Source: Syncephalis fuscata (taxonomy: Eukaryota; Zoopagomycota; Zoopagomycetes; Zoopagales; Piptocephalidaceae). From it: DNA of 64,000 bases. Below the pieces are notes generated by a model that had not been told where the DNA came from, did no database searches, and saw only the letters and a list, made by a program, of their open reading frames with translations. Made by a program: the position numbers and the translations under genes. The stretch is from contig JAHLTZ010000038.1 in NCBI GenBank assembly GCA_025786725.1, forward strand, positions 123,397 through 187,396. Reading direction: 5' to 3'. Shown piece by piece: positions 1 to 12,547 of this stretch; position 1 is the first letter of the stretch, and every line of letters begins with the position of its first letter.

Positions 1-3000
1 ACACACATGCATCCCCATAAAGCCGCACAAACCATTGAGCAGCAGTCTTGTCTCGTGGATTGGATGGTCACCGCATAAAGACGTGGCGCATGTGTTCTAA
101 GGGTTTGTCCAATGCAGTGACTCCATGGCTGCTTAAAGAACCGTGTACAACGCTTGTGCCATGCCCGAGACCACCAAACTGCTTGAATGGCGCGACAAAT
201 GGGCCCGAGCCATATCTCTATGCGTGTGCGCGTGACATCTGTCCTCCTGCTTCATTGTTTCGTCGTCGGCATCGCTATCTGTGTATAGCCTATGCGCGCG
301 CATATGCAAATGTATGTGTGTCACCAATCCTAGGCCATTGGTTCTGAATTTGTACGCAGTAGGATCGTCGCTACCTCCGTAGACTCGACCTCTGCGAATG
401 GTAGCGTTATTACTGCACTGCATAGGTGGGGCGGCGCGTGCGCGATCTAATGTGACTGAACAGCAAAGTATTTTATTTTTTGGACACATGGAAAAGATAA
501 ACGCAAATAAAGATATTCGTACTCAGATTGTCACGTTGTAAACAAAAAAGAGACGGCCAAAAGCTTATTGAGAGCTGCATCGTTATAGCAGATGTAGCAA
601 TATGCGTGTAAACTGCTATTTTGGTCGTACCATGACGCTCATTTCGCTCTATTTGTCATTTAGAATGATGTTGTGCTATTACAATTCTGTCCATAGCAGC
701 AGCAAAAGCAGCAGAAGCAGCAGCATTTGATAGAATGCATGACATACATTTGCTTGTCTACGTTCAATCCAATCATCGTTATGCAGTGTACTCGCCTAAA
801 CAAACGTGGCAAAAAGGAGAGGACGACAAAGCAAAGGCAACGTGGGACCAGTGATTTGCCAGCTTTACAGGATATGCTTCATTATTACTATCACATGGAC
901 TAGAGAAGCAGTCACACCCAGCTATTGTCAATGAATTCCCATCCAAGTATTATGTAGCGATGGTGGTGGTGGTGGTGGCGTTAGACCGGAATCGGAACGC
1001 GCAGCAATGACCACGGCGGCAATATGCGCGCGCGTCAATGGCTGCCTACTCATAATGATGCAGCCTCTACACAAAGGTAGAAACTCGAAATAGCAACGGA
1101 TCGCTGCACTCCGAAGCGTCGAAGGCAACGGCGTCATTGACCCAAGCCGTGTCCACGACAATAAAAATGCCACACGCTAGTATAGCAAGCCCCTCAAGTA
1201 TTCGTTGCTCACTCACCTCTTTGGCTTCTTTATATCCCCCTCAAGTTACTGATACATCAACGCTTTCATCTACCCCACCACTTACCATCCCTTTATCGGT
1301 CTTTTACATTGCTGTTATTTTGGGACTTACGTCGATTGTCTACACGGTTTTTTTACTGAGATTAGTGCACTTTATTTTACTCAAGCTCAACTACGTCGTC
1401 TATACTATCACACCACCACACACTACACTGCTCAATAGATTTACCCACGGATATACGACGCTACCACGCTGGTTACTAGAATCCGTTCTGCTGTTTTTTT
1501 ATTTAGAACAAGTTATTTTTGGTATTTCAGTACCGTTCGTCTATATCTCTATCTCTATCTATTGGCCAACATCTTAAGGAAAAAGCCAGCGCCAGCCGCT
1601 GTATATATATAGTTTACTCTTTGTTTGACCGAATACAATTGGACCCGACCGGTTGTCAGATACACGATTTGTATTCATTTTTGCCGCTCGTCCGAGTCTA
1701 GATTGTTATAATCGCTATTAGTAGCCACACTTTTACATAGTATTGATTTTATTTGCTCATTTTTGCATCCAAAACCACAAAAACACTCTGTCAATTACAA
1801 GTTTTCCGGTATTCTTTTTCTCTGGTAAGTAGTCATGCCGGATGGTTGGTTATCATCCATATCGTTGCTTGGTATCATGAGGTGAATAGTGCACATGTTG
1901 GTAGAATGGATGAGTGCCCAGACGCACACGTCCACTTCACTCCTGTCATGCCATGTCATGTTATCTTATTGCGTTAGAGCATGATTTTATCTGATGACTA
2001 AATGGCCGCCCACACGCTGGTTGATAGACTGTATTCACGTGCATGCCATGGTCAGCATTGCGGACATTGCTGATGCTGTTACTGCTTTGATGTCACTCGC
2101 CCTGTAGCATGACACTCATCACTTGTCCCATGCGTAAAAATACATCCATGAATACCCACACTATACACCCACACCTCCATCCACACATTACATAGATAGA
2201 CAGATAGACAGACAGGCATTACACACATGCATAGTGTAAAATGCTGCTAGATCTAAAACATTGAAATAGAAGTAAAGGGTCTTGTCTGTCTATCCATCTA
2301 ATTCATCTTCATTCTCATTCTTATACACATCTATACACTACTACACTACTACACTATTAGTATTGTTGCTACTGCTATTCTTCTACTACACTCCTCCTAC
2401 TCTATTACAATTCTGATACTCTCTTGCCTTACTGGCGTTTCTGCTTAACCATCTACCTGTTGGTTTCTTTTTGTCCACTTCACTGGTTTGAAAGCAAGCT
2501 ATTTGCCATCTATCTACAGTGATATTCTTTTAGTTTTGTCATTACTGACTATTGTAGATTATATTCTATTCTTTAGCCAAATCTACATATTTTGAATCGT
2601 TTATTTTGGTAATTCAATCGAGCATTTTCCGTGTCTATTCTTTGCTGTCTCATTACTGTTTTTATTGTTATCTGGTAAGTCTATGTTTTTTGTTCATTTC
2701 AATGAAGATGAATGAAAGGATACAGAAAGGTCACTCCCTAGAACACGATATCCATAGACGGATTTGTGTGAATGGATGGATGAATGGATGTATCAATAGG
2801 TATATCCGGTGTGTGTGTGTGTGGGTGCGTGGTCATGGGATCGCGTCCTCTTCTGTCATGCTCAGCTATTTTTACGACATTGCAATGGCGGGCCTTTTGC
2901 CGGCCATTGCTTTGTTGAATGGTGGTGTAGAAAGCCAGTAGTATACGTGTCGTATCTTGGTGAATATCTCCTTTTTTCTTCTTTAATTGTCTGATCATCG

Positions 3001-4194
3001 TGGTGATTCAGCAGTCTCCTTATCGACCACCGTATATAATTACTATAGCGATACAGCAGACATGCGTGACCACATGGATTCTGTGAACAATTGCAGATCG
3101 ATGAACACTTTTGGTTGGATACATATTGTGCCCACACGCCATCCAGTACTTCTTGATTTGTTCATCGCCGTCTCGTTTCCGCTCTCTTGGCGGCCACTAT
3201 AGAGGTACGCAGGTGGTGGCAGGTCTGTCAATTACTAAAGGGCCAGTTTTCCTTCTTAATTTACTTGTGCCACCACTTGCCTCCTTCCTCTTTTACCTTC
3301 TACGCTGCTGTCTTTGTTCACTTTCAGCCCTTCAGCTTCTTATTAGATTATATCGATTGTTTCTCCGCTCAGAAACACCGCATCGATCCATTGCTTATAG
3401 AACCAACCGTCCAGCAGATTTTATAGATAGGCAGACATATATAGCCTAGTATTTTTCTCTTTTCCAAACCATCCGTTTGCTTTCATTTCTATTGCTTAAA
3501 CTTTTGGTTATACACTTAGCTATTTGCGACTACATTTATACACTTAGTGCTTTCATTACATTTAGCTATCTATCTTTACACTTTATTCACAGCCAACGTA
3601 TAATACGACTGTGCTTTGCGCCGCAAGTTCGAGGCCTCTCCAGTTCCTTCATTTTCACCACCCTGATACAAGAAGACTCGTTCATTTATCGGCTCCCCTT
3701 CCTTTTTCTTTCTCCTTTCCCCTGAACCGCTACACTTTATTACACTTTTACTTTCTACTACTACTACTACTATCGCCACTTCCCTACTACTACATTTCTA
3801 CTTACTACTACCCTACCCTACTTACATATATATCGCTGACGGAGTTACGACGCAATCCTAAGGAGAAACGTTAATTTTGGCCAAAGTTACTCGCTCTTAC
3901 TTTAAGCCACACCTTTTCTCCCTTTTCTTTACTTTGCGTAGTCATCTTGATTACTTCGTTGCCATATTATCATAGTTGTTTAACAACAATTTATAGAATC
4001 TATTACCTGCGTGACTAATTGCTAGTTAAGCTATATTTTATTCTTTCTATCAGAGTACGTTTTGATTGAATGGCTGTGTGCATGTGACTGCGCCTTGTTT
4101 TTTACCATTATTTATTAATATTAATTGAATTTTACTAACCTACCACTACTATTATTACACTCTTATAGCAATAGCCAATACTACTTGATTCAGC
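1..4194. other. Gene-free, simple-sequence-rich stretch
   Basis: No ORF here looks like a conserved protein. The open frames are short (under 150 codons), and those at 1137-1577 and 3477-3874 are made mostly of hydrophobic residues because the + strand is T/C-rich. Visible simple repeats include (GGT)n near 960, ACAC/ATAG runs near 2160-2220, GTGTG near 2808 and CTA triplets near 3760-3810. From about 1600 to 4190 the + strand is pyrimidine-rich, which would suit a long promoter or 5' leader of the small gene that follows, but this is inference. Confidence 0.5.
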
Positions 4195-4449
4195 ATGTCT
4201 CACGCTCTTTTGGTCAACCCAGCCGTCGCCACTCCAGTCGCTGTCGGCCTTTTGCCCGACTCGCACCGGTATGGCCTCAGCCCAACTCCTGCTGTTGGTC
4301 AGGATGCGATGCTTCCCTTGGATATCCCAGTCCCCAAGTCGGCGCTTCGTCGCCGTAACGCAGTTGTAGAAGCGATGCTTGAGAGCAAGGTACTAGCTGC
4401 CTTGACAGCCTCCCGCGGCCCTACCGATCAGGTTCCTATTGCCGTTTAA
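4195..4449 (+). CDS. Small 84-aa hypothetical protein with biased codon use
   Basis: I do not recognise this family. The 84-residue frame begins MSHALLVNPA and ends PTDQVPIAV; it is Ala/Pro/Val-rich with one basic patch (ALRRRN, about residue 50), and has no signal peptide or membrane segment. Support for coding is compositional: codons end mostly in C or G (GCC, GTC, CCC, AAG), unlike the AT-rich surroundings, as expected for a strongly expressed gene. The sequence CTTATAG about 25 bases upstream of the ATG looks like an intron 3' end, so a 5'-UTR intron is possible. The long pyrimidine-rich upstream region is consistent with a strong promoter. It could still be a chance ORF. Confidence 0.45.
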   Translation: MSHALLVNPAVATPVAVGLLPDSHRYGLSPTPAVGQDAMLPLDIPVPKSALRRRNAVVEAMLESKVLAALTASRGPTDQVPIAV

Positions 4450-5874
4450 TGGCAGCCGCGCGCGTGCGCTATCTCTCTCCCTCCCCCTACTACTACAACT
4501 ACAAGCATCTCATTTTTAGAATAGCTCATGATATAGAACAACAACAACAACCACAATAACAATAACAACAACTCAGCTATTGGTGCTGATGGTAATAGTT
4601 TGCTGTGCAACGCTTATACGCATGCCTACTTTTGTCGGTGGTCAATGACCATACTCCACTTGACACTTGTACCAACACGCATGGCAATACTGCGTGCGCC
4701 TGTATGCGGATGCGGTAGATATGCAGAGCAGCCACCTGAACCGGAATGTTATTCCTATGATAGTCATGCTGGTTACTGCTGCCACTACCAATACTGCTAC
4801 TACTGCTACTACTACTACTACGCCACCTCGCTCATCCGTCCCTATCTGTTGCTGCTGCTGTTGCTGTTGCCACCAACCACAGCTCTCTTTCTTTTCTCTC
4901 GTGCTCTCTTTATGGTCATTTCTTGTTGTCGCACTATGCGTTGTGCGTTTGTCTACCTTACATCTTATATACACATATTATATAGTTACACGTAACCTTT
5001 CACTTTTCAACTAGCCACGTAATGTGTTTCCCACCGACGCGTGTCTGTAGATGTATTGTGAAGATGATAGTATGACGTGTTACATCGATATAATATGCGT
5101 GTGATGCACACAATTGTCTAGATTGTTAAGTGACTATCGCCAATGCGCAATGAACATGACATAAAGAGAGTGGAAGATTAGTATAATATCTTCCATATTG
5201 TCAGCCTATTTCTCGTTTCGTATTTGCTTCAAAGTGTTGCGTTTCTCTTTCGTGAATTTCTTGAACTCCACCAGTTACAACAATTATCTCTCAATTGATT
5301 AATAGAGAGACAATATAGATCAGTGCTTTACAAATAACCATCATCATCATTATCACAAGTGTCATTGTTATTATTATTATTATGTGTTTATTATTTGTTT
5401 GTTAGCTTATACAATTATGCAATAAATATCAATGATAGCAACTCCATATTTTAATCTAATCTCTATTCTATTTAGTTAGTTAAATGTCTATACAAAATGA
5501 ATATATTGTATTTGAGATATTAACAAACCGGTTTCAAATCAACTTGCCAAGTCTTTAGATAAATGACCTGTTTAACCACACTATACTGTCAAGGCGACAA
5601 TTAGTCAGTAGATAGCATTCTATACAAAATGCTATTATATCCATTACATTTAGTACATTAATTAGTATTGTAGCTTTAGTATATAATATATATATATAAT
5701 AGTTCATTCCAATATCTTTACTATTTAATCATTAAATATAGCAAATGACAAAAAAGCATGTCTTAATTTATTAATGTAAAAACAATTCCATTGTTACTTT
5801 ACAGTAATATGAACACTTGGCTGTTATTGCTATTACAGTGGATACTGCTATATATATATATATATCAGCAATTA
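4450..5874. other. Intergenic, AT- and triplet-repeat-rich
   Basis: Contains CAA/ACA repeats near 4540-4570, ACT/CTG triplet runs near 4790-4870, and TTATTA and TA runs (5370-5390, 5685-5700, 5850-5865). The frames covering 4600-5014 on both strands follow the triplet repeats and look like artefacts. No gene seen. Confidence 0.5.
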
Positions 5875-6507
5875 TTATTCGTCTGTAGGTTCTTTATCAA
5901 GTAAACCGTCAAATTCAGACTTGTTAGACAATTTAATCTTATAAATCCATCCTAATAAAATGGTAAAATAATTAATCTACGAATTATATACACAACACTG
6001 GTATACGTGCCTTCACCCTCTGCATCATCGTTGATAAGTTCAGGTTCATCCGACAAGCTTGTATTAACTTCAACAATAGTACCAGAAACTGGTGAGAAAA
6101 GCTCGCTAACCGCTTTAACACTTTCTATAGTGCCGATCGCCTCTATAATTAAAAGTTATTTATTAATCTATCTACTAATTGTATATAATCCTTACCTTCT
6201 TTCTTCACTATAGTATCAACCTCTGAACTAGTTTCAACAAACACAATTTCGCCCAATTGTTTCTGGGCATAATTAGTTACGCCCATCGTGCCAATATCGC
6301 CTTCTAGCGTGATCCATTCATGATCATTGGTATACTTTTTTGCTAAGTATCAATTATTACTTATTAGATGGTAACACTATCTAAATACATATATCTACAC
6401 CTACTTGCATAAGTACGACGAACCAACGAGAATGCAAGTGGCTGGTAGGTACGTGGAGCAACAACACGTGCCGAACGAGCCAGAGAACGAACAAGACCGA
6501 ATGCCAT
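5875..6507 (-). CDS. GCV3: Glycine cleavage system H protein, mitochondrial
   Basis: Lipoyl carrier of the glycine cleavage complex; shuttles the aminomethyl group between the P, T and L proteins in mitochondria. Exons on the minus strand: 6507-6405, 6342-6196, 6142-6011, 5951-5875, summing to 459 nt and 152 aa. Residues 1-34 are Arg/Ala-rich without acidic residues, as in a mitochondrial presequence. The body has the family signatures YTNDHEW (38-44), [17 protein letters not shown] (about 55-71) and the lipoylation motif ESVKA with Lys93. The third intron (5952-6010) begins with GC: only the join after GAAG gives [11 protein letters not shown], which matches the family C-terminus. Length is typical. 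MED19 lies upstream on the same strand. Identity is near certain; the GC splice site is inferred from protein conservation. Confidence 0.95.
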
Positions 6508-6718
6508 TGTAGTTGTAATCAAAGGTAATTCACTTAATAACAGAAAGTAGCGGAGATGAGAAAGAAAAGTACACGTCAGCAGTACACTCCTACTTAAATC
6601 ATAAGTTTATGTTTGTTGTACAAGCTATTTGTACTACATATAATCTCACAGTTTTTTAATAGCAAATTAACAGTTTTTTAAAGTAAAATAAATGAATAGA
6701 AATGAAATAGTCGTAAAT

Positions 6719-7775
6719 TCAAGAATGTGTAATAGTTGATCCACCATTAGATGACACTGTATTGATCGATCCTGATCCTGATCCCAATGCTGCTGCCGCT
6801 GCCAAAGCACGCTCCTATTATGACCATAACAGTAACACGAATATATAATAAATCAAAGTTGTTATTAATATAATATAAACACGATTATTACATTATTACA
6901 CTTACTCTCTTTCGCTTCTTTCGTTTACGACGCTCTTCTTCTGTTTCATTTTCCCGTTCATGTTTACGCTTCTTCTTCTATTCAATACCATTAGTTAATT
7001 AATATTAACACCATTAATTAAATCACTTACCTTCTTCTTATGTTTCTTATCCACACCTGAACCTGATCGATGTTGTTTATCTTCATGCACTGAATTACCA
7101 CCTATACCATTTATATGACGCGTATTCAACTGTCCATCTCCCGAACCACGCTGATCATCATCGTCATCATCGTCATCGTCATCATCTTGGTCCAAAGGTG
7201 AGGCATCATACTAATTATACGTTAATCATCTACTATTAATTACTAGTAACTTATTACTACTTACATTATGTAGAATACCTGGATGTAATCGAAATGCCCG
7301 TGCTAATTGATCTTCATCCAAATTCTGCATATAAATACCTTCATTCTGTGGTGGTCTTAATAATAAATCCATTAATCCGCCATGATTTGTATTGTCATCG
7401 GGTGTAGAGGCTACTACTGGAATAGCCGCTTTCTTTCTACCTATTAGTATAGACTATTAGTATAGATATGGAATCTATTAACAAATACACGAACCAGGAA
7501 TATTCGTGATATGTGTTTCAAATGTCTCTGGCAATTGATTAGACGCGGTAACTACACGTCTATAGAACGGTCCAAGATGACATTGAGTTACTAAATCAGT
7601 ATTGCCAAGAGGAAGAGCCGATGAAGTAGTTGCTAGTGGTTCATATAGATCTGTGTCAGTAATAAAGCCTTTTAATAGCCTATAGATTCTACCTGGAATG
7701 TACCAATAAAGAAAAGGTCGTCTGTATTAGTAGTGGTGGTGGTGGTTTGTCATGGTTGAAGTACTCAATGTACAT
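6719..7775 (-). CDS. MED19: Mediator complex subunit 19 (MED19/Rox3-like)
   Basis: Head-module subunit of Mediator, linking regulators to RNA polymerase II in the nucleus. Seven exons: 7775-7765, 7721-7693, 7650-7495, 7440-7265, 7210-7031, 6977-6906, 6814-6719; total 720 nt, 239 aa. The order of conserved pieces follows animal MED19: a PFLYWYIP segment (like PFYLM in animals), NTDLVTQCHLG, the NIPG turn, LLLRPP, and the hallmark AFRLHPGIL (animals: GFRLHTGPL), then a charged Lys-rich tail (KKHKKK, RRKRKKRKR). A run of Asp residues encoded by GAT/GAC repeats lies before the Lys-rich part. The first coding exon is only 11 nt and the first two introns are 43 and 42 nt, ending TACTAATACAG and TACTGACACAG. 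The start is the only ATG that gives the right phase. Divergent from the carrier-like gene 197 bp away. Confidence 0.88.
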
Positions 7776-7972
7776 GACCAACCATAGACAATAGACAGTA
7801 GAATAGTCTTAATAACAACAATATAAAAGGTAAGTTGTTAATAGAAAGAAATACCATGAATATGTAAAATAGTCAGTTACCGTCCATTTTCTACTTCTCA
7901 TCTCGCTTCTCATATCTACTTATTCATAGTTATTGGACCACTAACCGTCTTCTATTCCCTACTTGTTATTCA

Positions 7973-9766
7973 ATGTTGACCATATTCTGGTCATTAACTA
8001 TAGGTCTTGATGAGCCAATACCGCTGTTTTGGCGTGACCAACAGCATCCCTGTAATCTACCACCCTTATTGTCACGAGAACAGCTAGAGAAGGCTCGACA
8101 TGAACAACGGGTTAGACAAGAGGCCACTTCTCATGCAAGACGTGAAGTAAGACGGGCACTTGGTGTATCTCGTCATAAAACACTAGGCAAGTTATTATAA
8201 TAAAATATTCTATAACTATTAATATATATATGTATTATGTATGTATGTATGTATATGTACGTGTACATGTATATAGCGTTGGAGCATCAACAAGAACCAC
8301 AACAACAGTTAGAAACAATCGATACCTTCTTGTTATACTATTTATTAAGTTATCCATTTCGTGCACTTCGTACTCGTTACTATGTAGGCTTATTCGATAT
8401 CTATATCTATATCTATATCTATTTACCTATATCTATATTTACCCATATCTATTTATCTATTTATCTATATACACTTAGGCTGCACCTCGTCAATGGAGTG
8501 ACCATTATCGTTTAGACACTCCAGTCGCGTATATTATGACACTTGATCAAACACGTCAACGATCTGGCTTTCTTTCTTGGTGGTATGGTAGTGTAGCTGA
8601 ACTGGCTAGCTACACCATTACTAGAGGTACACTAGCCTGTCATGAATGGTGGCAGAGATCATGGCGATCATCTTCATCATCATCATCTTCTTCTTCTTCT
8701 TCAAGTCGTTCAAGGATATGGACATCTATCTATCGCCAATGGATATGTAATAGGTAGTTATACATATACATATACACATATACATATACACACATATATA
8801 TATAACATACTAATGAGCTATTTTATTAAATAGTACGGAACTTGTAGGATTTGTAATAAGCTTGCCCTTTTATAGAGCATATATCTATCAATCGGTATTA
8901 GCATCGGCCAACACTACTCAATTGACACCAATCCTTCAACAGAATCTTGCTCGTCATAGTAGTATTGGTGGTCAGTGGACACTTCTATTCAATGTACTTC
9001 GTCATCCTATGACCCATCAAGGTATTCACTATTGGCAGTATACATTTCCTACTTGTCTACTCTATCATATTATATCAACACGGTTGATGAACTATTTAAT
9101 GCAATATACACGTAGTCGAGTTGAACAGGCTGAAACGAATATTGCTACCACAGCACCACTCTCTTCATCAACATCGCCCTGTTAACATCACATACCATGC
9201 CGATTGAAATGGCTCCTATTAATCTATCGAATGATACCACGAATAAACATCGTCGTCGTTTATGGCGATCAAGTGCATGGTCAACGATACATTTATCGAC
9301 CATGTTACTGACTCAGATCCTACTTGCTCCTCTTGAAGCACTTTCAACACGGCTTATTCTCGACAGTATTACGGATGGATCATCGGTCATAATGACTAAT
9401 ACAATGAAACATGGTCGTGTGTCAAGTGGTATAGTATCCCTGTTTATTAGTATGTTACATTTGACAGGTCATCGTGCTTCATGGTCTGGTCTAGCCTGTG
9501 AATGTTTATTAGCAATGTTAGTGGCACAAGTAGATTGGTTTGTTTGTAAACAATTCATTCGTTGGCAATCTAGTAATAACACTAGTTCTAGTTCTAGTTC
9601 TAGTTCTAGTTCTAGTAATAACCATTTTTCTCCTCTTCTTCTTCACCTACTATTGAATCTCCTAATTAGATTGTTATTTTACAACTGTGTATTTATTATT
9701 AAAGATAACGACGGGCAGCTGCTCGTATTTTATTGTCAAAGGCAATTGAGCGAATTGGCATATTAG
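7973..9766 (+). CDS. Mitochondrial carrier-family, Ugo1/SLC25A46-like protein (frame interrupted)
   Basis: Probable outer-membrane carrier-fold protein related to Ugo1/SLC25A46, which act in mitochondrial fusion and lipid transfer; family assignment is tentative. Exons 7973-8186, 8277-8383, 8479-8753 and 8834 onward. The first intron uses AG|GCAAGT. Supporting segments: LLSYPFRALRTRYYVG-type carrier half-repeat end, VGFVISLPFYRAYIYQSV, and LTQILLAPLEALSTRLIL, a P-L-E...TRL motif as in Ugo1. A serine run (about residue 140) comes from TCA/TCT repeats and another from CTAGTT repeats near 9580. The frame breaks near 9176-9184: one extra C in the CCC run would join the two long frames. The 3' end as drawn overlaps Trs20 on the other strand by 68 bp, so the true stop may be earlier (a +1 shift after about 9620 would end near 9668). 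Confidence 0.5.
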
Positions 9767-10395
9767 GCTCATAAAATGGATTTAATAGCATCTAAATAGT
9801 TATAAATATAAATATTGCACATGTAAATTAGCCTTTACTTACCTTAATATACAATTCATGACATTCAGTAAGAAAATTCTTTACGCCATCATCCGTCTTA
9901 TTTTCATGAATTAATAATAATTTCATATCTAATATTGGTATAGTCATTAATAATAATAAATAAATAAATAAATAACTAGTTAATACTTACTGCTAGGGGT
10001 TACATAGGCGGATACGGTTTTATCATTATAACGATCCACTGTTTTAAGATATCTAAAGTGTATTAGATGGCATAATAGATGTATTCATGGTAATAAATAC
10101 ACTTACAAAGCATTGGTGCTCCACATCATTTCTTCAATAACATCCAACGAGGAATGAGCTACAAATTGGTTTAAATGGCGTTGGTCATCTCTCTATATAA
10201 ACAATATATATATATATATGTATGTATACGTATATTAATATAGGCTATATACTAACGATAGACTAGATAGAATAGCAATCATCTTAAAAGTCATACCTTA
10301 TTGACAACGACATCTGGTCGGTTTGTAGCTGCACCTAATTCCGCTTCATAGACCGGATTATCTTTAGTGCCTACAATTGCAAAATAGTATGACAT
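9699..10395 (-). CDS. TRS20: TRAPP subunit 2 / sedlin (Trs20)
   Basis: Small longin-fold core subunit of the TRAPP tethering complexes that act as Rab exchange factors in ER-Golgi traffic and autophagy. Exons 10395-10297, 10192-10107, 10052-9991, 9928-9843, 9791-9699: 426 nt, 141 aa, the usual length. The protein follows sedlin from end to end: SYYFAIVGTKDNPVYE, DDQRHLNQFVAHSSLD, MWSTNALYLKTVDRYND, SAYVTPS, DDGVKNFLTECHELYIK, and NPFYEPNMPIRSIAFD near the C-terminus. Four introns of 51-104 nt, all GT-AG. It lies 138 bp downstream of Derlin on the same strand and converges on the Ugo1-like gene. Identity very secure. Confidence 0.97.
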
Positions 10396-10533
10396 GGCAA
10401 GTTGATAAAACACAGAATATATAAAGATATATATAAAGAGAAAGAGATAGATAAATAGATAGATATAGATAGGAGAAAGAGTGTTAAATGATGATGATCA
10501 TCATTAATGTATTTATTATTATTAATTAACTAA

Positions 10534-11615
10534 TTAACCATCGCCTAATCGTTGACCACGACCCCAATTATGAGCCTGTCCACCTGAGGATGGCCCTCGT
10601 TGAGTGGCATTGGTACTGGTTGGTGTGGTATTGCGACCAGTTGAGAATCCAGTACTTGCTGTTGCGCTATATCTACCACTTGTTGTAGCAGTACCAGTAC
10701 CGGTAGTAGTGTCAGGTCGATGTGGACCACCTGCAGATGGTAACCAGCGTTGTCTATTCATATCATTAATATATACATACTATAATATATACTATATACT
10801 ATATATGACTAGTAATAACTTACAATAAAGCTGGTGTAGTTAACCACCGACGTCCACCCCGTGCCGGTAGAATATCCATAAGATAATGATATGCTTGTGC
10901 TGATGCTGCTCCTACTAACGATGTAATAGGTAATCCACCCGAGGTAAGTAGTTCAAATCCCATTAATACAGCAGCTAGATACTTGGCCTATTATTTAATT
11001 ACATACATCAATACATAGAATTAGCGCCATTCTATTACTTGCCTTAAATCGCATACCAAACATAAAGCTAACAACACGCTCGCTATTGCGTAGTGACCAG
11101 TAATGAATAATGGCCAATACTAAGGCATCACTTAGTACAACAAGATCCAACAACACTGCACCCGTCTAATCAATGGTTATTATGAATCTATTTATATATA
11201 TATTGATATATCGATATCGATATATAACTACTTACAAGTGATGTAATACCACAGAATATAAGAAAGAAGGCATAATCTGCTGGTCGACCGGCAAAAGTAA
11301 CCGTTTCAAGTTCCATCGAATGTTGATGAATAAAGTATAAATTCATCAACAAATTAAAGCCGAGTTTATTGTAGAAAAAAGGAGTCACCAGACGCCATAG
11401 CTATTCGTAATTCGTTAGAGGCACAAGTATAGAACTCAAGTAGATCTTGTAGCTTACTTGGAATTGTTTAACAATAGGCGACCATATAAATACAAGCCAG
11501 TACGGCTGGACAATGCCGAAGCGTGCAATCACCGGTACAGCCAACGAGGCTGTAAATATAAACCGAGTATTAACGGTAGACCTAGAAACCAGGTACGAAT
11601 CTCGGATAGATCCAT
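10534..11615 (-). CDS. DFM1: Derlin (Der1/Dfm1-like ERAD protein), one apparent frameshift
   Basis: Rhomboid-fold membrane protein of the ER that helps retrotranslocate misfolded proteins for ER-associated degradation. Exons 11615-11458, 11400-11236, 11165-11043, 10987-10824, 10753-10534. Conserved landmarks: MDLSEIRTWF at the N-terminus, RLVTPFFYNK, NLYFIHQHSMELETVTFAGRPADY, FMFGMRFKAKYLAAVLMGFE, GRRWLTTPALLQRWLP and the C-terminal HNWGRGQRLGDG (SHP box of the p97/Cdc48-binding type). The third intron (10988-11042) starts GCAAGT. In exon 1, around 11566-11573, the frame shifts inside the conserved PLI-TRF segment; one added A restores both the motif and the downstream phase (831 nt, 276 aa). 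A 32-nt intron would also restore the frame but would delete the conserved motif, so I prefer a missing base. Head-to-head with prefoldin 4. Confidence 0.92.
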
Positions 11616-11846
11616 GCTATATCGATTGAATATCCTGCTAGTTAATATCAATGCTCGTTTAAACGTACAAAGCTAGACGGCTAGTGTAGAACAACAGTGG
11701 CAATAACTAGATAGTCAACATTGAAAGGGCGGGAAAGAAACAAAAATGATAACAACTTGTAAAAAGTGATACTTGTCTATCTTTTGGTTTACGTCACTTT
11801 TTCCAATTCACTATTATTGACACTCTTGTTATTCTACTTTATAGTT

Positions 11847-12437
11847 ATGGCTAGCAATCTACGTATGGTAAGTAGACATCAAAGCATGGCATGCCATAAA
11901 AGTAATCAAACACATAGCTTGAAAAGGATGAAGAGGCAGACACTGAGGTTGCTTGGGCGGATCAGCAGCATATTAACGAGTTTAGTCGTTTAAATACTAA
12001 AGTGTCGGACTGGGAAGATCAATTGGCCGATAAAAAGGTACATACATATACATGCCATGTAATAGCCAGTAAATAACAATTATATTGCTACAGAAAGAAA
12101 AAGAGTTTATAGACGATCTATTAGGAGAGTTGGAATTAGCTGATGAAGATGAGCCTGTTCGGTAATAATACACAACATTAATACACCAATATATATATAT
12201 ATATATTAATAAGCAATCTGTTATTTACTATTTATTGCTAATAGATACAAGATTGGCGAAGCATTTGTTGAACTACCATTGGAACAAGTACAAGAAAGAC
12301 TAGCAAAGGAGCAATCCGTGTTAACAGATCAGATTGATAAAATTGATGAGCAAATGTCTACGGCTCAAACGCGTATGACAGAATTAAAAGCTATTCTTTA
12401 TGGCAAATTTGGCAAAGCAATTAATTTAGACAAATAA
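11847..12437 (+). CDS. PFD4: Prefoldin subunit 4
   Basis: Beta-type subunit of the cytosolic prefoldin hexamer, which hands nascent actin and tubulin to the CCT chaperonin. Exons 11847-11867, 11918-12037, 12094-12161, 12245-12437: 402 nt, 133 aa, the normal size. Seen in the product: VAWADQQHINEFSRLN in the first helix, DDLLGELELADE, YKIGEAFVELPLEQVQERL in the beta-hairpin region, and the C-terminal coiled-coil ending LYGKFGKAINLDK. The first exon encodes only MASNLRM. All three introns are GT-AG; the second begins GTACAT. The gene is divergent from Derlin (231 bp between starts) and convergent with ARP8. Confident call. Confidence 0.96.
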
Positions 12438-12547
12438 CGATGATGACGATGGCAAATAAATGTCTTTATTAATTAATTGGTAGATGAACTACAATGCCAT
12501 AATTGTTATTGTTACTGTTATACTAATACGGTTAATATTGTCTTCAG

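Noticed and set aside
1137-1577. 146-codon hydrophobic frame
   Set aside because: T-rich DNA yields chance hydrophobic frames; no family resemblance, and the start lies in unstructured sequence.
8237-8515. A + strand ORF with Tyr/Ile/Leu repeats
   Set aside because: It reads through introns made of TATG and TATC microsatellites of the Ugo1-like gene.
11540-11580. A 32-nt intron in Derlin exon 1
   Set aside because: GT and AG exist in the right phase, but splicing would remove the conserved P-x-x-TRF segment; a single missing base explains the sequence better.
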